From positions 124,001 to 188,000 of the forward strand of contig NZ_JAAILA010000031.1 in assembly GCF_010974825.1 (NCBI RefSeq): a DNA stretch of 64,000 nt, written 5' to 3'. The position numbers and the translations under genes are program-made. Under the pieces are notes generated by a model, which was not told where the DNA came from, made no database searches, and saw nothing but the letters and a program-made list of their open reading frames with translations. Shown here piece after piece: positions 1-7,484 of the stretch; positions within the stretch are counted from its first letter, which is position 1; each line of letters opens with the position of its first letter. The DNA comes from Aeromonas rivipollensis (GTDB lineage: Bacteria > Pseudomonadota > Gammaproteobacteria > Enterobacterales > Aeromonadaceae).

Positions 1-167
1 CGCACCTGATCCTGGTGATAGCCCTGCTCTGCGTACCAGTCGTGGGCCGCCGCACTGTTGACGCTGGAGTGGGTGGCGATGATGCGATACCCCTGGGCCA
101 GCAAGGCGGTGGTGATGGCGGATCCGATGCCGCCCCGGGCTCCGGTGATCAAGGCAATCTTCTTCAT
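1..167 (-). CDS. phaB: PhaB-like acetoacetyl-CoA reductase (SDR family), 5' part only
   Basis: This is the N-terminal 55 codons of a short-chain dehydrogenase cut by the window edge. The start ATG is at 165-167, preceded by a GGGAGA ribosome site. The protein opens MKKIALITGARGGIGSAI, which carries the TGxxxGIG dinucleotide-binding motif. The following region (ATHS...WYAEQGY) resembles what I remember of Vibrio/Aeromonas PhaB, which reduces acetoacetyl-CoA to 3-hydroxybutyryl-CoA with NADPH in the cytoplasm for polyhydroxyalkanoate synthesis. Only the cofactor-binding part is visible, so another SDR of the FabG type cannot be excluded. It is divergent from the AraC-type gene at 435, and the gap between them contains a perfect 20-bp palindrome. 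Confidence 0.65.
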   Translation of the reverse strand, partial: MKKIALITGARGGIGSAITTALLAQGYRIIATHSSVNSAAAHDWYAEQGYHQDQV

Positions 168-221
168 CTTGGCTCTCCCTGCATATCACGAGTTGAACTG
201 TGCCCCTGGGGGCAATTGACA

Positions 222-241
222 ACATTGTTTGCAAACAATGT
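222..241. promoter_or_regulatory. Perfect 20-bp palindrome (candidate operator)
   Basis: ACATTGTTTGCAAACAATGT is its own reverse complement and lies in the divergent gap between the phaB-like gene and the AraC-type gene. A TTGACA hexamer (216-221) abuts it, so a bound protein would cover a promoter core. The palindrome is seen directly. Its owner is unknown; a TetR/LacI-type dimer or a fatty-acid regulator is possible but not shown. Confidence 0.6.
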
Positions 242-434
242 GGCAGGGAAAGGCGTCACTTTTGTGACAGGGGGGCGCCTGGGGGAGGGCTCTTGCGAGA
301 GGGAGCCGGGCCGCCACCGGCCAGACGCCGGAGTTGCCGGGGCCGCACAAGGCTTGCCCCCGGCACGGCGGCCATGTTTAATGTGGCCACTTGGGCGAAT
401 GCGCCCCTTCGCCGGCACAGAGCCTGACCACAGC

Positions 435-1334
435 ATGACAAGCTCCCCCGCTTTCCCAGACCCGGCGCCACGGACGCGCCCCCATTTCACCCGCATCGAG
501 CGAGTGCTCGACTACATTCACGCCCACCTGGATCAGCCCCTGTCGCTGGAGCAGCTGGCCGAGCAGAGCTGCTGGTCGCGCTGGCAGTTGCAGCGGGTCT
601 TCTTGCACGAGACCGGCCAGACGGTGGCCCACTATGTGCGCGAGTTGAAGCTGAGCCTGGCGGCGGAGGCGCTGCTCTCGAGCCGTCAGCGGGTACTGGA
701 TCTGGCGCTGAACCACGGTTTTGGCTCGGAAGTCAGCTTCAGCCGGGCCTTCAAGCAGCACTTTGGCTGCTCCCCCCTGGCCTATCGCAAGCGGGGCCTG
801 CGGCTGGGGCTGCGTACCCCCCTGGTACGGGTCCCCATGCCCCTGGCCAGTCCCCCCAGACTGGTGCAGGTGCGGGTGGAGAGCCGGCCTGGGTTCGCCC
901 TGCACGGCGTCAGGGGGGAGATCCGGGGCCTGTTTGCCAGCGAGCCCGATTTTCAGCAGACGGTGCCCGCCATCTGGGGCGCCTGGCGCGAGGCGGGGGG
1001 GCGCCTGTCCTCCAGCGAGCTGCTCGGGGTGGTGGACGTGTCGGGGGCGGGGGAGCGGCTGCCTTACTGGGCCGGGGTGGCGGCAGAGGAGGGGAGCGAG
1101 CCCGGCCCCGGGCTGGCGCGCCTCAGGGTGCCGGCACAGGAGTACGCCGTGCTCAGCCACCTGGGCCCCATCGATACGCTTGGGCAGTGCCTCAACTGGT
1201 TCATCCTGCACTGGCTGCCCTCTTCCAGCTATCGCGGGTTGGATGGCTTCGAGCTGGAGCGCTATGCCCCGGGCTTTGACGGCCAGCAGCCCGATGCCTC
1301 CATGGAGTACTGGCTGCCCATAGCGCCCCGCTAG
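435..1334 (+). CDS. AraC-family transcriptional regulator with GyrI-like effector domain
   Basis: This 299-aa cytoplasmic regulator has an N-terminal AraC/XylS DNA-binding domain. Residues about 18-115 contain two helix-turn-helix segments, LSLEQLAEQSCWSRWQLQRVF and the later GFGSEVSFSRAFKQHFG. The C-terminal half (about 135-299) looks like the GyrI/Rob-type ligand-binding fold, as in the MDR-linked Rob/SoxS-like group. The reading frame is open far upstream, but the ATG at 435 starts just before the conserved domain, and the upstream extension is low-complexity and lies over the promoter region. An ATG at 375-390 in the same frame is an alternative. It is divergent from the phaB-like gene. 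The ligand and targets cannot be read from the sequence. Confidence 0.85.
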   Translation: MTSSPAFPDPAPRTRPHFTRIERVLDYIHAHLDQPLSLEQLAEQSCWSRWQLQRVFLHETGQTVAHYVRELKLSLAAEALLSSRQRVLDLALNHGFGSEVSFSRAFKQHFGCSPLAYRKRGLRLGLRTPLVRVPMPLASPPRLVQVRVESRPGFALHGVRGEIRGLFASEPDFQQTVPAIWGAWREAGGRLSSSELLGVVDVSGAGERLPYWAGVAAEEGSEPGPGLARLRVPAQEYAVLSHLGPIDTLGQCLNWFILHWLPSSSYRGLDGFELERYAPGFDGQQPDASMEYWLPIAPR

Positions 1335-1378
1335 GCTCGGCAACGAGACGCCTGCATGATCTCAGGCGGCCAGCCCCG

Positions 1379-2956
1379 TCAGTCCGCAGGGTGAACCCGG
1401 TTCTTGCCCGCCTCCTTGGCCTGATAGAGTGCCCGATCGACCCTTGCTATCAGCTGTGCGGCCGATTCATGGCGCCACAGCCCCAGCCCCGCCGAGAAGG
1501 TCACCACCAGTCCGGCTTCTCGCCATTGACGCTGCAGGACCCGCAGGCGCCAGCGATCCAGCAGGGCCAGTGCCTGGGCCTCGTCTTCCCCCGGGATCAG
1601 GATGGCCAACTCCTCCCCGCCGTACCGGTAGAGCCTGGCCAGGCCGTCGGCCACCGTCACCCCTTCCTGCGCCACGGCCTGGAGGACGCTGTCGCCCACC
1701 AGGTGTCCCAGTTGGTCGTTGATGGACTTGAAGTTGTCCAGATCTATCATGCCGAGGGCGAAGGGGCGGCCGTCAGCCAGATGGCTGGCCAGATCCTGAT
1801 CGAAGCTGCGGCGATTGAAGAGGCCGGTCAGGGCATCCGTGTTGGAGGCGGCGACGGCCTCCTGCATCTGGTGATGGGCACTTTGGATCTCCTGGCGCAG
1901 CAGCTCTCCGGGCTTGCTCATGTCGATGCGGCCGACGCGCATCAGGGCGATGATCTCGACGATCATCTTGTTGATGGCATGGCGCAGTGAGCCCCAGCAG
2001 AGCAGGCAGATCAGCAGGCAGCCCGCCACGGCGATCTGCAACTGATAGGATTCGCTGTGGCTGGCCTCCTTGAACTCGGCGTCGCTGACGGTGTAGATGG
2101 CGAACCAGTCCGGGTTGGAGAAGGCGTAGTAGTAGACATGGGTCTGGTGCTCGGCGTCATAGAGATGGTCGGCCCCGTTGGTCATCTGTGCGATGAGCCG
2201 TGGCGCCAGCTGGCGGTGAAACAGGTTGCCCACATTGGCGTGCAGCAGGGTGTCGCCGGTACGGGCGATGAGATAGAACTCCCCCTTGAGGGGGCTCTTG
2301 AGCAGGCGCAGGGGGTGGCTCATCTGCTCGAGATCGAGCTCCATGGCCAGGGTGCCAAGGGGAAAGCCCTCCCTGTCGACTATGGGCCGGGAGACGGAAA
2401 TGGTCCGCAGCTTGTCAATCCTGCTGGCGTAGTGGTCCGTGTAGCTGACGAAGAGGGGGCGGGAGGTAGCGGATTTGAACCAGGGCCGCTCCCTGGCATC
2501 AAAGGCCGCCTCGACCGGCAGGTGGGGGACAGAGTTGAAATGCCCCTGCTGATCGGCGACCAGGATGCTTTTCACATAGGGGGTGAGGGACAACGTTTGC
2601 ATCAGGGTCATGCGAAGGGGGGCGTGCCCGTTGCCTAGGAATGCCTGCAGGGCGGGCTTGTCAATAAAGCTGCCGGTCTCGTTGAGGACGTGCTCCAGCG
2701 GCTTGAATTGCAACGCGATGAACTGGGTCGCCATGTTGTGCACGAACATGGCGGCCACCTTGTGATACTTCACCTCGGCCGCACGTTGGATGCTGCAGCT
2801 GACCCCCACCAGGGCGGTGAGCAGGGTCAGCACTATCACGGCGAAGGAGACGTGGAGCTGGGTGTGACAGTGCAGATCTTTATTGATGATGTCATTCATT
2901 GGCGTGATCGTTTGGCCTCGTATCGTCTCAAACAGGACTGATAAAAGGGGCCGCAT
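1379..2956 (-). CDS. Membrane diguanylate cyclase, dCache sensor plus GGDEF domain
   Basis: This 525-aa inner-membrane protein makes cyclic di-GMP from two GTP. One membrane segment near residues 35-60 is followed by a periplasmic dCache-like region (about 60-300, with the typical RERPWF and TISVSRPI elements). A second membrane segment lies near 310-325 and a C-terminal GGDEF domain spans about 370-525. The active-site motif reads RYGGEEL. The RxxD product-inhibition site normally found just upstream is not present (DGLA occupies its place). I chose the ATG at 2956 because AGGGAT lies about ten bases ahead; a start at 2899 (MNDIINK) would also give a full domain set. The gene stands alone and converges on the AraC-type gene. 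Confidence 0.9.
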   Translation of the reverse strand: MRPLLSVLFETIRGQTITPMNDIINKDLHCHTQLHVSFAVIVLTLLTALVGVSCSIQRAAEVKYHKVAAMFVHNMATQFIALQFKPLEHVLNETGSFIDKPALQAFLGNGHAPLRMTLMQTLSLTPYVKSILVADQQGHFNSVPHLPVEAAFDARERPWFKSATSRPLFVSYTDHYASRIDKLRTISVSRPIVDREGFPLGTLAMELDLEQMSHPLRLLKSPLKGEFYLIARTGDTLLHANVGNLFHRQLAPRLIAQMTNGADHLYDAEHQTHVYYYAFSNPDWFAIYTVSDAEFKEASHSESYQLQIAVAGCLLICLLCWGSLRHAINKMIVEIIALMRVGRIDMSKPGELLRQEIQSAHHQMQEAVAASNTDALTGLFNRRSFDQDLASHLADGRPFALGMIDLDNFKSINDQLGHLVGDSVLQAVAQEGVTVADGLARLYRYGGEELAILIPGEDEAQALALLDRWRLRVLQRQWREAGLVVTFSAGLGLWRHESAAQLIARVDRALYQAKEAGKNRVHPAD

Positions 2957-3275
2957 ACTATCGCCATCCCTGTCGGCAGGGCTTGACCCGGATCAAGGGT
3001 GTGGATGAAAAAAGAGCAAAAACTCTAAAACGAAGGTCGGATGCGAGGGCTGATCCGGCCCGGTTCGGCCAGCAGGGCAGGGGGCCTTGAGGCCACCCCG
3101 GCGAAAGCGCATCCAGACCAGCCCCAGGCCGCATCCTCTCCATTTGGCTTCCCCTGCACTCTATTTCACTCGTCACGAAGTCAGATGGCGCCCTTCTCTC
3201 CCCCTTTCTTTGTCACTGACCCGCCAACATGCCCCAAATTGTTAATTCCGGGGCAAATTAGAACAATAAAATGCA
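2957..3275. other. Intergenic region upstream of the siderophore receptor
   Basis: This is a divergent gap between the diguanylate cyclase and the TonB-dependent receptor. Apart from the Fur-like site at 3276-3294 and general AT enrichment close to the receptor, I see no gene, repeat or hairpin. Short open frames here lack ribosome sites and similarity. Confidence 0.5.
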
Positions 3276-3294
3276 AATGATATTTGTTACTATT
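3276..3294. promoter_or_regulatory. Putative Fur box
   Basis: AATGATATTTGTTACTATT agrees with the 19-bp Fur consensus AATGATAATNATTATCATT at about 15 positions, counted by eye. It sits 28 bp before the ATG of a siderophore receptor gene. Iron repression by Fur is the expected control for such genes. Confidence 0.6.
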
Positions 3295-3321
3295 CACATG
3301 CAGTAGGCAGTCGAGGATCAG

Positions 3322-5466
3322 ATGCAACTTGTTCACCCCCCATTGACCGTGGTCGCCGCGACCATCTCCACCCTGTTGGCAGGCTCTGTGCTGGCCGCCG
3401 CGCCCACCAGCCAGGACGCGGCGCTGGCCGACGAGACCCTGACGGTGCTGGGTCAGACCTATCGCAACACCGCGACCAAGACCCGGCTCGACCCCATAGA
3501 GACGCCCCAGGCCATCTCGGTAGTGGAGAGCGAGACCCTGGAACAGCGTGGCGTGAGCTCGGTGAGCGAGGCGCTGCGCTACGTGCCCGGGGTCAATACC
3601 GAGCTGCGCGGCGGGGCGGTCAACCGGCTGGATCTGTTCAACATCCGTGGCTTTGACAACTACCAGAACTTCTATGACGGCCTCTTGCTGCAGTACAACG
3701 AGTGGAACCTGCAACCCCAGATAGATCCCGTGGCCATAGAGCAGCTGGAGGTGTTCAAGGGGCCGACTTCGGTGCTCTATGGCAGCATGCCGCCGGGCGG
3801 TATGGTCAACCTGATTGCCAAGCGCCCCCAGCGTGAAGCCAAGCACAGCGTCAGCCTGGCGACCGGCACCGGCACCCTCAAGGAGATGACCCTCGACAGC
3901 ACAGGGGCCATCAACGATCAGCTCGCCTACCGTGTGGTGGGGCTGGCCCGCCAGAAGGAGGGTCAGGCGGTGACCTCGGAGGAGGAGCGCTACGTCTTTG
4001 CACCCTCCCTGGACTGGCAGCTCGGCGAGCGCACCCTGCTGAACCTCAACCTCTACTACCAGAAGGATCCCGAAGCCGGCATCTATACCACTGTGCCGGC
4101 CAGCGGCTCGGTCAAGTCCAACCCCCTGGGGCAACTTGGCAGCGATAGCTTCCTCGGCGACCAGAACTGGAACGAGTACAACCGGGATGTGACCCTGCTC
4201 GGCTACAAGCTGAGCCACGACTTCAACGGGAACTGGCAGGTGCTGCAAAACGCCCGCTACATGGATGCCTCCGCCTATCAGCGCAACACCTACAACGCGG
4301 CCCTGGCGGCGGACAACCGCACCCTGGCACGCAACGCTTATTTGACCGACGAGGCGTCGAAGGGCTTTGTCATCGACAACCAGCTGGCGGGCAAGGTGCA
4401 GACCGGTGTGGCCCAGCACAACCTGCTGCTCGGGGTCGATTACCAGTATCTGGATGCGCGTATCCTCTATCAGGACACCCTCGACTACTCTGCCCCCGCC
4501 ATCGACATCTTCAACCCGGACCACAACCAGATCCGGCCGGATGCCCTGGCCTTCTCCTATGAGGATCGCAAGACCATCCGTCAGTCCCAGACCGGTGTCT
4601 ATCTGCAGGATCAGGTGCGACTCGACCGGCTGGTGGCCATAGGCGGCGCCCGCTACGACAGCTACCGGATGGACACCGACAGTCGCGGTCTTTACCTGGG
4701 GGCCGCCAGCCAGTCCCTGGCCCAGATCGATCAGGACAACCTCTCCTTCCGCCTCGGCGCCCTCTACGAGCTGGACTACGGCTTGTCACCCTATGTGAGC
4801 TATGCCGAGAGCTTCGAGCCGGTGCCGGGGGCGGACAAGAGCGGCAAGGCGTTCGATCCCTCTACCGGCCACCAGTGGGAGGGGGGGCTCAAGTTCCTCT
4901 CCGAGGACATGAGCAAGACGGCCACGATCTCGGCGTTCCATATCACCAAGGAGAACGCCCTGGTGACGGATCCGGACAACGTCTACGGGCCCAAGCTGCA
5001 GACCGGCGAAATCGTCTCCAAGGGGATAGAGCTGGAAGGGCGCGCCGATCTCACCAGCCGGCTGGATCTGGCGCTGAGCTATACCCGCCAGGACATGGAG
5101 ATCACCCGCGACACCACAGACTTGCAGGGCAAGACCCCGGTCTGGGTGCCCAGGCAGATGGCCTCCTTGTGGAGCAACTACCAGGCGGGCGGCAGCCTGG
5201 AGGGGATGCGGGTAGGCGCCGGCTTGCGCTACGTGGGGGAGGCCCAGCTCGATGCCGCCAACACCGACACAGTGCCGGATTATCTGCTGATGGACATGTC
5301 CGCCTCCTATGATCTCGCCGCCCTCAGCGCGAGCCTGAAGGGGGTGGGGGCATCCCTTAGCGCCAGCAACCTGCTTAACAAGACCTACTACTCCTGCTAC
5401 GACCAGAACAACTGCTGGTTCGGGGCTGAGCGCAATGTGGAGGCTCGACTCAAATACGTATTCTGA
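3322..5466 (+). CDS. TonB-dependent siderophore receptor
   Basis: This 714-aa outer-membrane ferric-siderophore transporter has a signal peptide ending near residue 25 (LLAGSVLA-AA) and a TonB-box-like ETLTVLG at about 37-43. A plug domain follows (about 60-165), with the conserved LEVFKGPTSVLYGSMPPGGMVN-type stretch. A 22-strand barrel ends in the terminal aromatic residue required for assembly (KYVF). The overall type is the FhuA/FpvA/FoxA hydroxamate-like TIGR01783 group; the actual ligand cannot be assigned. GAGGA precedes the ATG, and a Fur-like box lies just upstream. The next gene, a FhuF-type reductase, starts two bases after the stop, so uptake and iron release are probably co-transcribed. 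Confidence 0.92.
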   Translation: MQLVHPPLTVVAATISTLLAGSVLAAAPTSQDAALADETLTVLGQTYRNTATKTRLDPIETPQAISVVESETLEQRGVSSVSEALRYVPGVNTELRGGAVNRLDLFNIRGFDNYQNFYDGLLLQYNEWNLQPQIDPVAIEQLEVFKGPTSVLYGSMPPGGMVNLIAKRPQREAKHSVSLATGTGTLKEMTLDSTGAINDQLAYRVVGLARQKEGQAVTSEEERYVFAPSLDWQLGERTLLNLNLYYQKDPEAGIYTTVPASGSVKSNPLGQLGSDSFLGDQNWNEYNRDVTLLGYKLSHDFNGNWQVLQNARYMDASAYQRNTYNAALAADNRTLARNAYLTDEASKGFVIDNQLAGKVQTGVAQHNLLLGVDYQYLDARILYQDTLDYSAPAIDIFNPDHNQIRPDALAFSYEDRKTIRQSQTGVYLQDQVRLDRLVAIGGARYDSYRMDTDSRGLYLGAASQSLAQIDQDNLSFRLGALYELDYGLSPYVSYAESFEPVPGADKSGKAFDPSTGHQWEGGLKFLSEDMSKTATISAFHITKENALVTDPDNVYGPKLQTGEIVSKGIELEGRADLTSRLDLALSYTRQDMEITRDTTDLQGKTPVWVPRQMASLWSNYQAGGSLEGMRVGAGLRYVGEAQLDAANTDTVPDYLLMDMSASYDLAALSASLKGVGASLSASNLLNKTYYSCYDQNNCWFGAERNVEARLKYVF

Positions 5467-5468
5467 CC

Positions 5469-6308
5469 TTGCGCCCCGGACCTGCGCCGGGGCATGCCCT
5501 CTCTGCGGGTCCCGATGGCCGCCAGCACGCCCTGCCTCGCGGCCTCGGCACCCTGGCGGTGCACAGCCAGCATACCCTGCTGGCGGATCACGACGCCCTG
5601 TTTGCGGCGGCGGCCGGGCTCATTCCCTCCCTCAAGGGGCGGCTGGCGGGGGAGTCCCCCGCTCTGCTGATGGCGCCCCCTCATGGCGCCCCGAACGAGG
5701 TTGCGGCTGCCCTGCATGGCCACTGGCAGCAGGCGCACCCGGAGGCGGGGGCGGCCTACTGGCTGACCCGCAGCTGGGGCATGCTCTGCTGGCAGTCCAT
5801 CTACCTCGCCATGGTGGCCGTCTATCGGGTGGGGGCCGTGCCCGCCCTGGATCGCATGGGACAGGGCTATCAGGAGGGGCTGGTGTCCGGCTTCAGCCTG
5901 CCGGCGGAGCCCATGATCAAGGGGGAGGTGAAGACCCTGATCAAGGCGGCGGGTGAGCGGTTGCAGGCCCACTGGCAGGAATTGTTCGCACTGCTTGGAG
6001 AGGTGCAGCGGCTACGCCCCGGCTTCGTGCGCCCGCTCCTGGCGGACGATCTGCTGGCGGCCCTGGTGCGGGTGCCGGATTTCTTCGGGGAGATAAGCCC
6101 AGAGGTGGTCCAAGCCCATGCGCCGCTCTGGCTCGCCGCCTGCGGCCTGCCCGCCGGGCATCTGGCGGGCTGGCGTCCGGCCTCGCTCCCCCGGGATGAG
6201 GCCTTCCCTGGCTATGTGCGCCAGCGCTGCTGCCTGCACTACAGGCGAGGGGATGGGGAGCTTTGTGGCAACTGCCCGAGACGGCAGGGGGCCGCCAGCT
6301 GCGACTAG
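5469..6308 (+). CDS. FhuF-type siderophore-iron reductase
   Basis: This protein of about 279 aa has the C-terminal 2Fe-2S signature of FhuF, CC-x10-C-x2-C (CCLHYRRGDGELCGNC, about residues 256-271). FhuF-like proteins reduce ferric siderophores in the cytoplasm to release iron, which fits its position directly behind a siderophore receptor and inside the same Fur-controlled unit. The start is uncertain. The frame opens with TTG at 5469, two bases after the receptor stop and without a clear ribosome site, which suggests translational coupling. A GTG at 5559 is an alternative. A bidirectional hairpin follows at 6357. Confidence 0.82.
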   Translation: MRPGPAPGHALSAGPDGRQHALPRGLGTLAVHSQHTLLADHDALFAAAAGLIPSLKGRLAGESPALLMAPPHGAPNEVAAALHGHWQQAHPEAGAAYWLTRSWGMLCWQSIYLAMVAVYRVGAVPALDRMGQGYQEGLVSGFSLPAEPMIKGEVKTLIKAAGERLQAHWQELFALLGEVQRLRPGFVRPLLADDLLAALVRVPDFFGEISPEVVQAHAPLWLAACGLPAGHLAGWRPASLPRDEAFPGYVRQRCCLHYRRGDGELCGNCPRRQGAASCD

Positions 6309-6356
6309 GGATCCTGAGGTGCCAGAGAGCAGGCACATGGAAAAGAAAGCGTGAGC

Positions 6357-6378
6357 GCCGCCCCTGGGGCGGCTTTTT
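6357..6378. terminator. Intrinsic terminator between fhuF-like gene and metR
   Basis: GCCGCC-CCTGG-GGCGGC (6357-6373) is followed by TTTTT on the + strand. It lies between two convergent genes and may serve both. Confidence 0.75.
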
Positions 6379-6387
6379 CATACCCTT

Positions 6388-7323
6388 TTATTGCTCGGCC
6401 ATCTGGGTGCGAATGCGCTCGAACAGGCTCTGCAGGCAGGGCTGATCCCGATCGGCGGCCCGCACGGCCCCGTACATATGGCGGCGGATCCCGCTGCCCA
6501 GGGGGCGCGCCTCGAGCAAGCCCTGGCGCACGAACTCCTCGCTGGCCCAGCGCGGCAGGGCGGCGACACCGAGCCCGGCGGCGGCCATCTGCAGCATGAC
6601 CGAGGTGTTGTCCACCGGCTTGCAGCGGGCGGGCTCCACCCCGGCGGGTTGCAGGAAGCGGCTGAACACGTCCATGCGGGCCCGCTCCACCGGGTAGACC
6701 AGCAGCACCTCCTGTTTGAGATCCTCCGGGGTTATCCGGGCCTGGTGACAGAGGGGGTGATCGGGCGCCATCACCAGGGTGAGATCGAAGGCGAACAGGG
6801 GCTCGAAGTGGAGATCCCCGCGGGCCTGCACATCCGAGGTGAGCAGCAAGTCGAGCTGACCGCCGAGCAGGGCGCTGATGGCATCGAAGCCGGGCACCGA
6901 CTCCACCTCGAGCGCCACCCCGGGCCACTGGCGGCGAAAGCCCGGCAACAGCGGCAGCAGCCACTGGATGCAGCTGTGGCAATCGAGCGCCAGGTGCAGC
7001 CTGCCCGCATCGCCGCTGTGCAGGGCCAGCAGCTGGCGCTCGGTCTGGGCCAGGGCGGGCAGCACCTGACGGGCCAGGGCCAGCAGATGCTGGCCGGCCG
7101 CCGTCAATACCAGGGGGCGGCTCTTGCGCAGATAAAGCTCCAGGTTGAGGCGGGTCTCCAGCTCTTTCAACTGGTGGGAGAGGGCGGACTGGGTGAGGTT
7201 GAGGCAGAGGGCCGCCCCCGCCAGTGAACCCTGCTCGGCCAGGGCGCTGATGGTCTTCAGGTGCTTGAGATCTATGCCCGCGTTGGTGCTCTGATGGCTG
7301 GTCGACTGGTTGGGCACACCCAT
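6388..7323 (-). CDS. metR: MetR, LysR-family activator of methionine biosynthesis
   Basis: This 311-aa LysR-type regulator activates metE (and metH/glyA in E. coli) with homocysteine as co-effector. The N-terminal winged helix (about residues 18-75, LKHLKTISALAEQGSLAGAA... TQSALSHQLKELE) is very close to E. coli MetR. The effector domain fills the rest. The frame is open to 7383, but I set the start at 7321-7323 because AAGGAG lies seven bases ahead of that ATG and because the longer form would be translated across the MetR box at 7370-7382. It is divergent from metE, the classical arrangement. Confidence 0.93.
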   Translation of the reverse strand: MGVPNQSTSHQSTNAGIDLKHLKTISALAEQGSLAGAALCLNLTQSALSHQLKELETRLNLELYLRKSRPLVLTAAGQHLLALARQVLPALAQTERQLLALHSGDAGRLHLALDCHSCIQWLLPLLPGFRRQWPGVALEVESVPGFDAISALLGGQLDLLLTSDVQARGDLHFEPLFAFDLTLVMAPDHPLCHQARITPEDLKQEVLLVYPVERARMDVFSRFLQPAGVEPARCKPVDNTSVMLQMAAAGLGVAALPRWASEEFVRQGLLEARPLGSGIRRHMYGAVRAADRDQPCLQSLFERIRTQMAEQ

Positions 7324-7369
7324 GGCACTGCTCCTTTGTGCGTCAGTTGAGGATTTCTTGAGAGCCAGT

Positions 7370-7382
7370 TGAAGAGGATTCA
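7370..7382. promoter_or_regulatory. MetR-binding site
   Basis: TGAAGAGGATTCA matches the MetR consensus TGAA-N5-TTCA exactly, and the symmetry extends one base on each side (TTGAA...TTCAA). It lies between metR and metE, 103 bp before the metE ATG. Confidence 0.8.
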
Positions 7383-7412
7383 ATAGCCAAGGCCACCTTA
7401 TCTCGTCACTCT

Positions 7413-7444
7413 AGATGTGTAAACATCTGGATGGCTAAATCATC
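7413..7444. promoter_or_regulatory. Tandem met-box-like repeats (putative MetJ operator)
   Basis: Consecutive octamers AGATGTGT, AAACATCT, GGATGGCT and AAATCATC resemble the MetJ box AGACGTCT, the first two at six of eight positions. The first pair forms the palindrome AGATGT-GTAA-ACATCT. The position between the MetR site and metE fits co-repression by MetJ with S-adenosylmethionine. Confidence 0.6.
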
Positions 7445-7484
7445 CAGTTTCCCATCAGATGAATGAGCATAAGGAATTGGACCT

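Noticed and set aside
7324..7383. Longer metR product starting at 7383
   Set aside because: It would be translated through the MetR box and lacks a ribosome site, while AAGGAG stands before the ATG at 7323.
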